64,000 nt of DNA, from contig NZ_NWVD01000003.1 of NCBI RefSeq assembly GCF_002374835.1, forward strand, positions 248,001 through 312,000. The letters run 5' to 3'. The notes under the pieces are model-generated. The model was not told the DNA's origin and made no database searches. It was given only the letters and a program-made list of their open reading frames with translations. The stretch comes from Sphingomonas ginsenosidimutans (GTDB taxonomy: Bacteria; Pseudomonadota; Alphaproteobacteria; Sphingomonadales; Sphingomonadaceae). How positions within the stretch are numbered: the stretch's first letter is position 1; every line of letters starts with the position of its first letter. Shown one piece after another: positions 24,002-33,171 of the stretch. Position numbers and translations under genes: made by a program.

Positions 24002-25579
24002 ATGAGCGCCGGCGATGTCCTGATCGTCGGATCGGGGGCTGCCGGGCTGACCGCCGCGCTCAACCTGGCGGACCGGTTCAGGGTCACCGTGCTGGCCAAG
24101 GGCGCGCTCAACGAAGGGTCGACCGCTTGGGCGCAGGGCGGGATCGCCGCGGTGCTGGAACCGGGCGACACGTTCGACAACCATGTCGAGGATACGATGG
24201 TCGCGGGCGCCGGCCTCAACGACCGCGACGTGGTGGAGATGGTGGTGGAGCGCGCGCCCGCCGCGATCCACCGGCTGCAGGAACTGGGCGTCCCCTTCGC
24301 CGAGGAAGGCGGCGCGCTGCACCTGACGCGCGAGGGCGGCCATTCGCACCGTCGCATCGTCCATGTCGCCGACGCCACCGGCTGGGCGGTGCAGGAGGCG
24401 TTGCAACGCGCGGCGGAGGCGCATCCGAACATCACGCTGGTGCCCGATCAGGTCGCGATCGACCTGGCGACCAGCCGGCACGAGCAACGCTATTCGGGTG
24501 CGGGCAACGTGTGGGGCGTCTATGCGATCGACCGGCAGAGCGGGCGGGTCGCGCTGCACACCGCGCGCGCGACGGTGCTGGCGACCGGCGGCGCGGGGCG
24601 CACCTATCTGTTCTCCACCGCGCCGCGCGGCGCGACCGGGGACGGGATCGCGATGGCCTGGAGGGCGGGAGCCCGGGTGGCCAACATGGAATTCATGCAG
24701 TTCCACCCGACCTGCCTCTATCACCTGGAGGTCAAGAACTTCCTGATCACCGAGGCGGTGCGCGGCGAGGGCGGGCGGCTGATCAACCCGGTCACCGGCA
24801 GGCGCTTCATGCCTTACTACGACGAGCGGCTGGAACTGGCGCCGCGCGACGTGGTGGCGCGCGCGATCGACGCGGAGATCAAGCGCTACGGCCTCGATTA
24901 CGTCCATCTCGACATCAGCCACATGCCCGCCGACTTCATCCGCGGGCATTTCCCGAACATCTACGACAAATTGCTGGGGCTGGGCATCGACATGACGGTC
25001 GCGCCGATCCCGGTGGTGCCGGCGCAGCATTATACCTGCGGCGGGATCATGGTGGATCAGGACGGGCGCACCGACCTGCCGGGGCTGTACGCGGCCGGGG
25101 AATGCACCGAAAGCGGGCTGCACGGCGCCAATCGCCTCGCCAGCAATTCGCTGCTGGAATGTTTCGTGTTCGGCGAGGCGGCGGCGCGCCACATCGCCGC
25201 CAATTGGGACGCGCTGCCCGCCGTCCCGTCGATCCGCCCATGGGACGAAAGCCGCGTGACCGATTCCGACGAGGAAGTAGTCATCAAGCAGAACTGGACC
25301 GAAATCCGCCGCTTCATGTGGAATTACGTCGGCATCGTGCGGACGACCAAGCGGCTGGAGCGGGCGAAGCACCGCATCGACCTGCTCCGGTCGGAGATCG
25401 AGGATTATTACGGCCATTTCCGCGTGACGCCGGACCTGATCGAGCTGCGCAATCTGCTCCAGACCGCCGACCTCATCGTCCGCTCGGCGCTGCACCGCAA
25501 GGAAAGCCGCGGGCTGCACTATACGCTCGACTATCCGCAGCTGGTCGATCCGCCGGTCGATACGGTGCTGGTGCCGTGA
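24002..25579 (+). CDS. nadB: L-aspartate oxidase
   Basis: A 525-residue FAD enzyme that oxidises L-aspartate to iminoaspartate, the first step of NAD synthesis. The FAD dinucleotide motif is VLIVGSGAAGLTAAL. Active-site motifs are NEGSTAWAQGGIAA, MEFMQFHPTCLY, ITEAVRGEGGRL, and PAQHYTCGGIMVD with GLYAAGECTESGLHGANRLA (20 residues). The C-terminal three-helix domain carries the WNYVGIVRT segment. The start at 24002 places the FAD motif at residue 6. A tandem CAACATTCG pair sits 12-30 nt upstream. nadA and nadC are not in the window. Confidence 0.97.
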   Translation: MSAGDVLIVGSGAAGLTAALNLADRFRVTVLAKGALNEGSTAWAQGGIAAVLEPGDTFDNHVEDTMVAGAGLNDRDVVEMVVERAPAAIHRLQELGVPFAEEGGALHLTREGGHSHRRIVHVADATGWAVQEALQRAAEAHPNITLVPDQVAIDLATSRHEQRYSGAGNVWGVYAIDRQSGRVALHTARATVLATGGAGRTYLFSTAPRGATGDGIAMAWRAGARVANMEFMQFHPTCLYHLEVKNFLITEAVRGEGGRLINPVTGRRFMPYYDERLELAPRDVVARAIDAEIKRYGLDYVHLDISHMPADFIRGHFPNIYDKLLGLGIDMTVAPIPVVPAQHYTCGGIMVDQDGRTDLPGLYAAGECTESGLHGANRLASNSLLECFVFGEAAARHIAANWDALPAVPSIRPWDESRVTDSDEEVVIKQNWTEIRRFMWNYVGIVRTTKRLERAKHRIDLLRSEIEDYYGHFRVTPDLIELRNLLQTADLIVRSALHRKESRGLHYTLDYPQLVDPPVDTVLVP

Positions 25580-25748
25580 TGCGCGCGGCGCGATCGGCAT
25601 CGGAATCAACGGCTTGATCGTCGGCGGCCGACCGGTCGCGACTCGTCGCACGTCCGGGGGCGGTCGTCGCACCGGCACGTCCGCCGGGATTGCCACGCCC
25701 GTCCCCCCCGCCGAAGGCTCCGGTTCGGCAGGGGTGGGCGTACACGAC

Positions 25749-26870
25749 ATGGACAGCAGGACTTTGGGACGCCGCGCGATCATGATCGGCTGGTCGCTGC
25801 TGATCGCCGGATGCGGCGCCGGGGCGGGATCCGCGCTGATCCCCGCCGCCCCGCCCGCGCCGCTGGTGTCGATCCCGCTACCCCCGCCGCCGGTGCAGAC
25901 CCGCCCGTCGCTGCCGCCGCGCGCGTTGCAGGGGCGCGTCAGCGAGCTGATCCGCGCCTTCCCCGGAAAGGCGGGGGCGGCGATCCGCTCGGTCGACGAA
26001 GGCTGGGTGGTGGGGCAGGGCGGCGACCTGTCGCTGCCGCAGCAGAGTGTCAGCAAATTGTGGGTCGCGATGACGGTGCTGGCGCAGCGCGACGCCGGGC
26101 GGCTGAAGCTGGACGAGCAGGTGCTGGTCACGCGCGACGACCTGACCCTGTTCCACCAGCCGATCGCCGCGCTGGTGAAGGGTGAGGGGTATCGCACCAC
26201 GTTGTCCGGGCTGCTGACGCGCGCCCTGACGCAGAGCGACAATACCGCCAACGACCGGCTGCTGACCTATGTCGGCGGCCCGGCGGCGGTGCGGCGTTTC
26301 CTGGCGTCGAAGGAACTGACCGGCATCCGCTTCGGACCCGGTGAACGCCTGCTGCAAAGCGGCACCGCCGGGCTGACGTGGAAACAGTCGATGGCGCTGG
26401 GCCGCGGGTTCGAGGCGGCGCGCGCCCGGCTGGCGCCGGCGGTGCGGCAGGCGGCGATGCAGCGCTATATCGACAATCCGCCCGACGGGGCGTCGCCCAA
26501 CGGCATCACCGCCGCGCTGGCGCGGCTGGCGCGCGGCGAGTTGCTGACCGAAACCTCGACGCGCATCCTGCTCGACACGATGGCCGCCTCGCGCACCGGA
26601 CATGCCCGGCTGCGCGCGGCGACGCCCGCCGGGTGGCAGCTGGCGCACAAGACCGGGACGGGGCAGGAACTGGGCCGTCGCAACGCCGGGTTCAACGACG
26701 TCGGGCTGCTGACCGCGCCCGATGGCCGGCGCTATGCCATCGCGGTGATGATCGGCGACACGACCGCGCCGATGCGCGACCGGCAGAAACTGATCCAGGA
26801 CGTGTGCGCCGCGCTGACCGGCGCGCAGCCGCGGCGCGGGGCGGCGGAGGTGGACGAAAGCGTCGAATAG
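25749..26870 (+). CDS. Class A beta-lactamase-fold lipoprotein (serine hydrolase)
   Basis: A 373-residue penicillin-recognising serine hydrolase. Its signal peptide ends in the lipobox LIAGC, so it should be lipid-anchored. The Pro-rich linker precedes the catalytic domain. Catalytic motifs are SVSK (SxxK), SDN in TQSDNTAND, and KTG in AHKTGTGQ. The usual class A omega-loop motif ExxLN is not recognisable; the matching stretch reads RFGPGERLLQSG, and a helical insertion of about 60 residues precedes KTG. It could therefore be a distant class A beta-lactamase or a peptidoglycan-related hydrolase; resistance should not be assumed. The start at 25749 places the lipobox about 20 residues in. Confidence 0.8.
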   Translation: MDSRTLGRRAIMIGWSLLIAGCGAGAGSALIPAAPPAPLVSIPLPPPPVQTRPSLPPRALQGRVSELIRAFPGKAGAAIRSVDEGWVVGQGGDLSLPQQSVSKLWVAMTVLAQRDAGRLKLDEQVLVTRDDLTLFHQPIAALVKGEGYRTTLSGLLTRALTQSDNTANDRLLTYVGGPAAVRRFLASKELTGIRFGPGERLLQSGTAGLTWKQSMALGRGFEAARARLAPAVRQAAMQRYIDNPPDGASPNGITAALARLARGELLTETSTRILLDTMAASRTGHARLRAATPAGWQLAHKTGTGQELGRRNAGFNDVGLLTAPDGRRYAIAVMIGDTTAPMRDRQKLIQDVCAALTGAQPRRGAAEVDESVE

Positions 26871-26913
26871 CTTGGCGGTTTCGCCCGCGCGCGAATCGCT
26901 TTAGGGCAGGGCC

Positions 26914-29685
26914 ATGCCGCACCTCTACCTCGTCGACGGATCGGGCTACATCTTCCGTGCCTATCACCGTCTGCCCCCCCTCACCAACAAGCATGGCGAG
27001 CCGGTCGGCGCGGTCTATGGCTATACCGCGATGCTGTGGAAACTGGCCGACCAGCTCCACAAGGCGGATGGCCCGACGCACATGGCGGTGGTGCTCGACA
27101 AGTCCAGCAAGACGTTCCGCAACGATTTGTACGACCAGTACAAGGCGCATCGCCCGCCCCCGCCGGAGGATCTGGTCCCGCAATTCCCGATGATCCGCGA
27201 TGCCACCCGCGCCTTCTCGCTGCCGTGCATCGAGACCGAGGGGCTCGAGGCGGACGACATCATCGCCTGCTACACCCAGGCCGCGCTGGCGGAAGGGTGG
27301 CAGGTGACGATCGTCAGCTCCGACAAGGATCTGATGCAGCTGATGACCGATCCCTCGGTCGACATGCTCGACACGATGAACAACCGCACGCTCGGCCCCG
27401 ATTACGTGGTCGAGAAGTTCGGCGTTGGCCCGGAGAAGCTGGGCGACGTGCTGGCGCTGATGGGGGACAGCGTCGACAACGTCCCCGGTGTCCCGGGTGT
27501 CGGCCCCAAGACCGCCGCGAAGCTGATCGCCGAGCATGGCGATCTGGAAGCGGTGCTCGCCGCCGCGCCGGACATGAAGAAGGGCAAGCTGCGCGACAAT
27601 CTGATCGACCATGCCGACAATGCCCGGCTGTCGAAGGTGCTGGTGACGCTGAAATGCGACGCGCCGCTGCCGCAGCCACTCGACGAACTGGCGCTGCAGG
27701 GGATTCCCGATGCGCCGCTGCGCGCCTTCCTGGAGCATCACGGGTTCCGCACCCTGCTGTCGCGGTTGGGCCAGGTCGCCGACGCGCCGGTCGCCGAGCC
27801 GGCCGGCGTGCCGCCTGAGCAGGACCCGCCGTGCAACCACGACGGCTACGAAACCGTGGTGGACGAAGGCGCGCTGGACCGCTGGATCGCGGTCGCGCGG
27901 CACCAGGGCTGGGTGGCGATCGATACCGAGACGACCGGCAAGGATCCGATGGCCGCCGAGCTGGTCGGCATCTCGCTCGCGCTCCACCCCAATCTGGCCT
28001 GTTACGTGCCGCTGGCGCATGGCGGCACCGACATGTTCGCCGAAAAGCCGGTGCAGCTCGACGCCGCGGTCGCGCTGGCGAAGCTGAAGCCGCTGCTGGA
28101 GGACGCCAGCGTCCTCAAGATCGGGCACAACCTCAAATACGATATGATCGTGCTGGCGCGCGCCTATGCCGCGAGCGGGGGCGTCGTGCTGGCGCCTTAT
28201 GACGACACGATCGTGATGAGCTTCGCGCTCGACGCCGGGCTGCACGGCCATGGCATGGACGAACTCGCCGCGACGCATCTGTCGCACAGCTGCATCGCGT
28301 ACAAGGATGTCGTCGGCACCGGCAAGAAGGCACTGGGTTTCCACGAAGTCGACCTGAAGGCCGCGACCCGCTACGCCGCGGAGGATGCCGACGTCACGCT
28401 GCGGCTGTGGCGGCGGTTCGGGCCGCGCCTGCCGGTGGAAAGCGCGACGCGCGTCTACCAGATGGTCGACCGCCCGCTGGTCGCGGTGGTCGCGCGGATG
28501 GAGCAGCGCGGGGTGAAGGTCGACCGCGAGCGGCTGGCACAGCTGTCCGGCGACTTTTCCGCGCAGATCGCGACGCTGGAGACGGTCGTCCACGACCTTG
28601 CCGGCGGGCCGTTCACGATCGGCAGCCCCAAGCAACTGGGCGACGTCCTGTTCGAGCGGATGGGGCTGAAGGGCGGACGCAAGGGCAAGAGCGGGGTCTA
28701 TTCCACCGACGTGACCGAGCTGGAGCGGCTGTCGGTCGACAAGGACTCTCCGGGCGCCGCGATTGCGACCAAGGTGCTGGAATGGCGCCAGCTGACCAAG
28801 CTGAAGAACACCTATACCGATGCGTTGCAGGAACAGATCAACCCCGCCACCGGGCGCGTCCACACCAGCTATTCGCTGACCGGCGCGCAGACCGGGCGAC
28901 TGTCGTCGACCGACCCCAATCTTCAGAACATCCCGATCCGTACCGAGGTGGGGCGGCAGATCCGCGATGCCTTCGTCGCCGAACCGGGCAACGTCATCCT
29001 GGCGGCCGACTATTCGCAGATCGAGCTGCGGCTGGCCGCGCACATGGCCGACGTGCCGCAGCTGAAGGAAGCGTTCGCGCGGGGCGACGACATCCACAGC
29101 CTGACGGCGCAGGAATTGTTCGGTGAGGTGACGCGCGACACCCGCGCCAGCGCCAAGACGATCAACTTCGCGATCCTCTACGGCATCAGCCGCTGGGGGC
29201 TGGCGGGGCGGCTGGATATCTCGGCGGACGAGGCGCAGTCGATGATCGACCGCTATTTCGATCGCTTCCCCGGCATCAACCGCTACATCGCCGAAACGCT
29301 GACCCAGGTGCGCGAGCGCGGCTACACCACCACGCTGTTCGGACGGAAGACGCATTTCCCGCGCATCCGGAGCAAGGTGCAGCACGAACGCCAGGGCGCC
29401 GAGCGCGCCGCGATCAACGCGCCGATCCAGGGCACTAGCGCCGATATCATCAAGCGCGCGATGCTGCGCATGGAACCCGCGCTCGCCGAGGCCGGGCTGA
29501 CCGACGTGCGGATGCTGCTCCAGGTCCATGACGAACTGGTGTTCGAATTGCCCGAGCGCGACGTGGATGCGGCGCGCGCGGTGATCGCGCGGGTGATGGC
29601 GGGAGCCGCCGAACCGGCGGTGGTGCTGGACGTGCCGCTGGGCGTGGAGATCGGCGTCGGGAAGAGCTGGGGAGAGGCGCATTGA
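26914..29685 (+). CDS. polA: DNA polymerase I
   Basis: A 923-residue polymerase with all three domains. The 5'-3' (flap) nuclease occupies residues 1-290 (LEADDIIA, SSDKDLMQL, GDSVDNVPGVPGVGPKTAAK, 20 residues). The 3'-5' proofreading domain (about 320-510) retains its metal ligands (AIDTETTG), so proofreading should be active. The polymerase domain has TGRLSSTDPNLQNIP, ADYSQIELRLAAH (motif A), KTINFAILYG (motif B/O-helix) and QVHDELVFE (motif C). It functions in Okazaki-fragment maturation and repair. It is 43 nt after the beta-lactamase-fold gene; the region after its stop is a string of hairpins. Confidence 0.98.
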   Translation: MPHLYLVDGSGYIFRAYHRLPPLTNKHGEPVGAVYGYTAMLWKLADQLHKADGPTHMAVVLDKSSKTFRNDLYDQYKAHRPPPPEDLVPQFPMIRDATRAFSLPCIETEGLEADDIIACYTQAALAEGWQVTIVSSDKDLMQLMTDPSVDMLDTMNNRTLGPDYVVEKFGVGPEKLGDVLALMGDSVDNVPGVPGVGPKTAAKLIAEHGDLEAVLAAAPDMKKGKLRDNLIDHADNARLSKVLVTLKCDAPLPQPLDELALQGIPDAPLRAFLEHHGFRTLLSRLGQVADAPVAEPAGVPPEQDPPCNHDGYETVVDEGALDRWIAVARHQGWVAIDTETTGKDPMAAELVGISLALHPNLACYVPLAHGGTDMFAEKPVQLDAAVALAKLKPLLEDASVLKIGHNLKYDMIVLARAYAASGGVVLAPYDDTIVMSFALDAGLHGHGMDELAATHLSHSCIAYKDVVGTGKKALGFHEVDLKAATRYAAEDADVTLRLWRRFGPRLPVESATRVYQMVDRPLVAVVARMEQRGVKVDRERLAQLSGDFSAQIATLETVVHDLAGGPFTIGSPKQLGDVLFERMGLKGGRKGKSGVYSTDVTELERLSVDKDSPGAAIATKVLEWRQLTKLKNTYTDALQEQINPATGRVHTSYSLTGAQTGRLSSTDPNLQNIPIRTEVGRQIRDAFVAEPGNVILAADYSQIELRLAAHMADVPQLKEAFARGDDIHSLTAQELFGEVTRDTRASAKTINFAILYGISRWGLAGRLDISADEAQSMIDRYFDRFPGINRYIAETLTQVRERGYTTTLFGRKTHFPRIRSKVQHERQGAERAAINAPIQGTSADIIKRAMLRMEPALAEAGLTDVRMLLQVHDELVFELPERDVDAARAVIARVMAGAAEPAVVLDVPLGVEIGVGKSWGEAH

Positions 29686-29698
29686 CCGCGCAGCTTGG

Positions 29699-29806
29699 CA
29701 GCGGGCTGCAGCCCGCTGACTCAAGCAAGCGCGGCCGGCGGGCACTGCCCGTCCGGACCTGTCCTGACCGCCTGCCTTGCAGGCAGTCGAAGGGCGGCTT
29801 TGCCGC
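29699..29806. repeat. String of four short hairpins after polA
   Basis: Four separate stem-loops lie within 108 bp: CAGCGGGCTG/CAGCCCGCTG (29699-29718, perfect), CGGGCA-c-TGCCCG inside CCGG arms (29735-29756), GCCTGC-ctt-GCAGGC (29770-29784) and GCGGC-ttt-GCCGC (29794-29806). There is no ORF support. A comparable string lies at 45736-45847. Confidence 0.7.
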
Positions 29807-29826
29807 GCCGCGCCCCACCCACAAGG

Positions 29827-29946
29827 CCGTTCGCCTCGAGCAGCCGTGGAGCGAAGCCGAGACGGCGTGTCGAGAGGTGGCCCGGCGCCGCACCTTCTCG
29901 ACGGACGGGTTCTCGACGGTGCTCGAACCCTGCTCGAAGCGAACGG
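29827..29946. repeat. Dispersed imperfect inverted repeat, family D
   Basis: The outer arms CCGTTCGCCTCGAGCAG (29827-29843) and its reverse complement ending CGAACGG (29930-29946) match at 16 of 17 positions. Inner segments rich in TCGAG and CGAGA also pair imperfectly. It ends 19 nt before the flippase start codon, so the flippase promoter must lie in or before the repeat. Confidence 0.65.
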
Positions 29947-29965
29947 TGGTGGGGCGCTGCTCGGC

Positions 29966-31489
29966 ATGACCGCCACCGACCAGAGCGAGGATATCGCCGC
30001 GCTCGCCAAGGGCGGCCGCACCAACGTGGCCGGTTTCGTCCTGCGGCTGGGCGCTCGCATCCCGTTCCTGTTCATCGCGGGCCATATGTATGGCGCGGAA
30101 CTGGTCGGGCGGTTCGCGATCGCGGTCGTCGTGGTCGAATTTGCGGCGCTGCTCGCCACGCTCGGGCTGAAGCGCGGGCTGGCGCAGGCGCTGTCCTCCA
30201 CGCAGCGCCCGCACAATCACGTCGTCTTCGACGCGCTTGCGCTCGCCACGATTGCCAGCCTGCTCGCCAGCCTGGCGCTGTTCGCCTTTCCCGAGGCGAT
30301 GTACCCCAATTCGGCGATCGGCGGGCTGGACCGGTTCTTCCCGCTCATCATCCTGGCCCCGGCGCTGTCCGACGTCAGCCTCGCCGCGCTCGCCTATCGC
30401 CACGATGTGAAGGCCAGCGTCACCGCGCGCGCGGTGATCGAGCCGTGGACGCTGTCGATCTTCGCGTTCGTCTTCTCGTTCTTCACGCATAAGGACGGGC
30501 TGGTGCTGGCGTACGTTGCCAGCATGGTTGCCGCGCTGACAGCCAGTATCGTGCCGCTGATCCGCAGCTATGGCGTGCCGCACGGCTGGTCGCCGCATGT
30601 CGGGCAATTGTGGCAGATGACGCGCGCGAACACCCCGCTGGCGGGCGCCGACGCGCTGGAATGGGGCAGCCGCAACGTCGACCGGCTGATCCTGGGCACG
30701 CTGTTCCCGCCCAGCGTGGTCGGCATCTATTACATGGCGCAACAGGTCGCCAGCCTGCCGCAGAAGCTGAAGACCAGCTTCGACCCGATCCTGGGCCCGG
30801 TCGTGACGCAGAGCCTGGCGCGCGGCGATCTGGCGGCGATCGCGCGGCAGGTGCGGCAGGTGGCGTTCTGGATCATCGCCGCGCAACTGGCGCTGGCGAT
30901 CACCGCCTCGATCCCGCGCGAGGGGGTGATGGCGACGATCGGCCCGCAGTTCGTCAGCGGCGCGGCGGCGATGGTGTTCCTGCTGTTCGCGGAAGTCTTC
31001 GCCTCGACCGGCGCGGTATCCGAATCGGCGCTGGTCTATATGGCGCGGCACCGCAATCTGCTGGTGTCGATGTCGATGCTGGCGTTGCAGATCGCGCTGT
31101 CGTTCGCGCTGATCCTGGCGCTGCGTGCGGCGGGCTATGGCGTGACGGTGCAGGCCGCGGGTGCGCCGGTCGCGCTGATGCTGGTGCTGCTGCTCACCTC
31201 GTTCATCAAGGCATGGATGCTCGGCCGGCTGCTGGGCAGCAGCGTCTCGCCGATGCGCTGGCCGCTGGTCTGGGCGGCGTGCGCGGGGGCGCTGGTGGGC
31301 GGGGCGTTCGCGCTGCTGCCGCCGGGTTGGCGCTGGGCGCAGGTGTCGATCGGGGTGGCCGCGACGCTGGCCGCGTATCTGTTCGTGATCTGGCGCTACG
31401 CCTTCGGTCCGGAGGACCGCGCGCTGTTCAGCAAGATGCCGAGCGCGGAGGAAGCGACCTTGCCGAACGAGGGCGGGTTCATCCGCTGA
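29966..31489 (+). CDS. Wzx-like polysaccharide/lipid-linked oligosaccharide flippase
   Basis: A 507-residue MOP/MATE-superfamily membrane protein with about 12-14 hydrophobic segments. Family-like features are the amphipathic first helix region ([14 protein letters not shown]), [16 protein letters not shown], and [20 protein letters not shown] followed by [13 protein letters not shown], the usual pattern of oligosaccharide flippases. It is expected to move a lipid-linked glycan to the periplasmic face. It is not in a glycan-synthesis cluster here; the only possible link is the heparinase-type gene 1.7 kb away on the other strand. The start at 29966 is the first ATG with a Wzx-like N-terminus. 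Confidence 0.8.
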   Translation: MTATDQSEDIAALAKGGRTNVAGFVLRLGARIPFLFIAGHMYGAELVGRFAIAVVVVEFAALLATLGLKRGLAQALSSTQRPHNHVVFDALALATIASLLASLALFAFPEAMYPNSAIGGLDRFFPLIILAPALSDVSLAALAYRHDVKASVTARAVIEPWTLSIFAFVFSFFTHKDGLVLAYVASMVAALTASIVPLIRSYGVPHGWSPHVGQLWQMTRANTPLAGADALEWGSRNVDRLILGTLFPPSVVGIYYMAQQVASLPQKLKTSFDPILGPVVTQSLARGDLAAIARQVRQVAFWIIAAQLALAITASIPREGVMATIGPQFVSGAAAMVFLLFAEVFASTGAVSESALVYMARHRNLLVSMSMLALQIALSFALILALRAAGYGVTVQAAGAPVALMLVLLLTSFIKAWMLGRLLGSSVSPMRWPLVWAACAGALVGGAFALLPPGWRWAQVSIGVAATLAAYLFVIWRYAFGPEDRALFSKMPSAEEATLPNEGGFIR

Positions 31490-31498
31490 ACCGGTCTC

Positions 31499-31521
31499 CC
31501 CCGCGTCAGACCGTCGCGGGG
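31499..31521. terminator. Hairpin between converging flippase and purH genes
   Basis: CCCCGCG-tcagaccgt-CGCGGGG, a 7-bp GC stem, lies in the 46-bp gap between two stop codons. No T-run follows on either strand, so it is only a possible bidirectional stop. Confidence 0.45.
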
Positions 31522-31535
31522 GCGCGGGCGGCGGA

Positions 31536-33113
31536 TCAATGGCGGAAGTGGCGCATGCCGGTGAAGATCATCGCCAGCCCCGCCTTGTCCGCCGCCGCGA
31601 TCACGTCGGCGTCGCGGATCGACCCGCCCGGCTGGATCACCGCGGTCGCCCCGGCTTCCACCGCCGCCAGCAGACCGTCGGCGAAGGGGAAGAAGGCGTC
31701 GCTGGCCACCGCCGAGCCGATCGTGCGGGGCGCGTCCCACCCCGCCTTGTCGGCGGCATCCTTCGCCTTCCACGCCGCGATCCGCGCCGATTCCAGGCGG
31801 TTCATCTGTCCCGCGCCGACGCCCGCGGTCGCGCCGTCCCTGGCATAGACGATCGCGTTCGACTTGACGTGCTTGGCCACCGTCCAGGCGAACAGGCAGT
31901 CGGCCAGTTCCTGGTCGGTCGGCTGGCGCTGCGTCACCACCTTCAGGTCGGACCGCCCGATCCGCCCGGCATCGCGCGACTGGACCAGCCAGCCGCCGGC
32001 GATCGTCTTCGCGGTCAGCCCGGCGCGCGCCGGATCGGGCAGGTCGCCGGTCAGCAGCAGGCGCAAGTTCTTCTTCGCCGCGAACAGCGCGATCGCTTCC
32101 TCATCGGCGTCGGGCGCCACCACCACTTCGGTGAAGATGCCGGTGATCGCCTCCGCAGTGGCGCGGTCGAGCGGGCGGTTGACCGCGATGATCCCGCCGA
32201 ACGCGCTGACCGTGTCGCACGCGAACGCGGCCCGATACGCCTCGGTCAGCGTCGCGCCGGTGGCGACGCCGCACGGATTGGCATGCTTGACGATCACGCA
32301 GGCGGGATCGCCGTCGCGAAATTCGCTGACCAGTTCCAGCGCGGCATCGGCATCGTTGTAATTGTTGTAGCTCAGCGCCTTGCCCTGCACCTGCCGCGCC
32401 TGGCCGATCCCGCGCGCCTGCGTGCCCGCGGCGGCGTAGAAGGCGGCGTGCTGGTGCGGGTTCTCGCCATAGCGAAGCTCAGGCCCGGCGCGCTTGAGCA
32501 CGAACGGCAGCGTATCCGGGAAGGTCAGCCCCTGGTCGGCGAACGCGAACCAGCTGGCGATCGCGGCGTCATATTCGGCCGTCAGCGCGAACGCCTTGGC
32601 CGCCAGCCGCTTGCGGTCGGCCAGCGTCGTTTCGCCCGAGATGACCAGCGGATAGTCGGCCGGATCGGTGACGATCGCGACATAGGCGTGGTTCTTCGCC
32701 GCGGAGCGCACCATCGACGGGCCGCCGATGTCGATATTCTCGACCACCTCGTCACGCCCGGCGCCCTTTGCCACCGTCTGCTGGAAGGGATAGAGGTTGA
32801 CGACGACCAGGTCGATCGCGCCGATCCCGTGTTCCTCCATCGACGCGGCATGTGCGGCATCGTCACGCACCGCCAGCAGCCCGCCATGCACCTTGGGGTG
32901 GAGCGTCTTGACCCGCCCGTCCATCATCTCCGGGAAGCCGGTCACGTCGGAAATGTCGCGCACCGGCAGGCCGGCGTCGCGTAGCGCCTTCGCGGTGCCG
33001 CCGGTGGAGATCAGGTCGACGCCATTGGCTGCCAGCGCGGTGGCGAGTTCGACGATGCCGGTCTTGTCGGATACTGACAGGAGCGCGCGACGGATGGGGA
33101 GGGTGGTCGTCAT
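31536..33113 (-). CDS. purH: Bifunctional AICAR transformylase / IMP cyclohydrolase
   Basis: A 525-residue enzyme for the last two steps of IMP synthesis. The N-terminal MGS-like cyclohydrolase domain has [17 protein letters not shown] and [16 protein letters not shown]. The C-terminal transformylase has [25 protein letters not shown] with the catalytic Lys-His, and [10 protein letters not shown]. The start at 33113 gives the usual short N-terminus; an alternative 12 codons upstream is less likely. It is the last gene of the minus-strand group htpX-rsmB-rpe-heparinase-purH, 58 nt after the heparinase-type gene, and may also have its own promoter. Confidence 0.97.
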   Translation of the reverse strand: MTTTLPIRRALLSVSDKTGIVELATALAANGVDLISTGGTAKALRDAGLPVRDISDVTGFPEMMDGRVKTLHPKVHGGLLAVRDDAAHAASMEEHGIGAIDLVVVNLYPFQQTVAKGAGRDEVVENIDIGGPSMVRSAAKNHAYVAIVTDPADYPLVISGETTLADRKRLAAKAFALTAEYDAAIASWFAFADQGLTFPDTLPFVLKRAGPELRYGENPHQHAAFYAAAGTQARGIGQARQVQGKALSYNNYNDADAALELVSEFRDGDPACVIVKHANPCGVATGATLTEAYRAAFACDTVSAFGGIIAVNRPLDRATAEAITGIFTEVVVAPDADEEAIALFAAKKNLRLLLTGDLPDPARAGLTAKTIAGGWLVQSRDAGRIGRSDLKVVTQRQPTDQELADCLFAWTVAKHVKSNAIVYARDGATAGVGAGQMNRLESARIAAWKAKDAADKAGWDAPRTIGSAVASDAFFPFADGLLAAVEAGATAVIQPGGSIRDADVIAAADKAGLAMIFTGMRHFRH

Positions 33114-33171
33114 CCGCGCGCGGATAGGCGCTGGGGCCGGATCGCTCAAGCCATTAGCGGCCGTGCGCCGC

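Noticed and set aside
26692..30216. A very long open frame (over 1,100 codons) antisense to polA
   Set aside because: It is low-complexity Arg/Gln/Gly-rich translation with no family features. It mirrors the GC-rich third positions of polA on the other strand.
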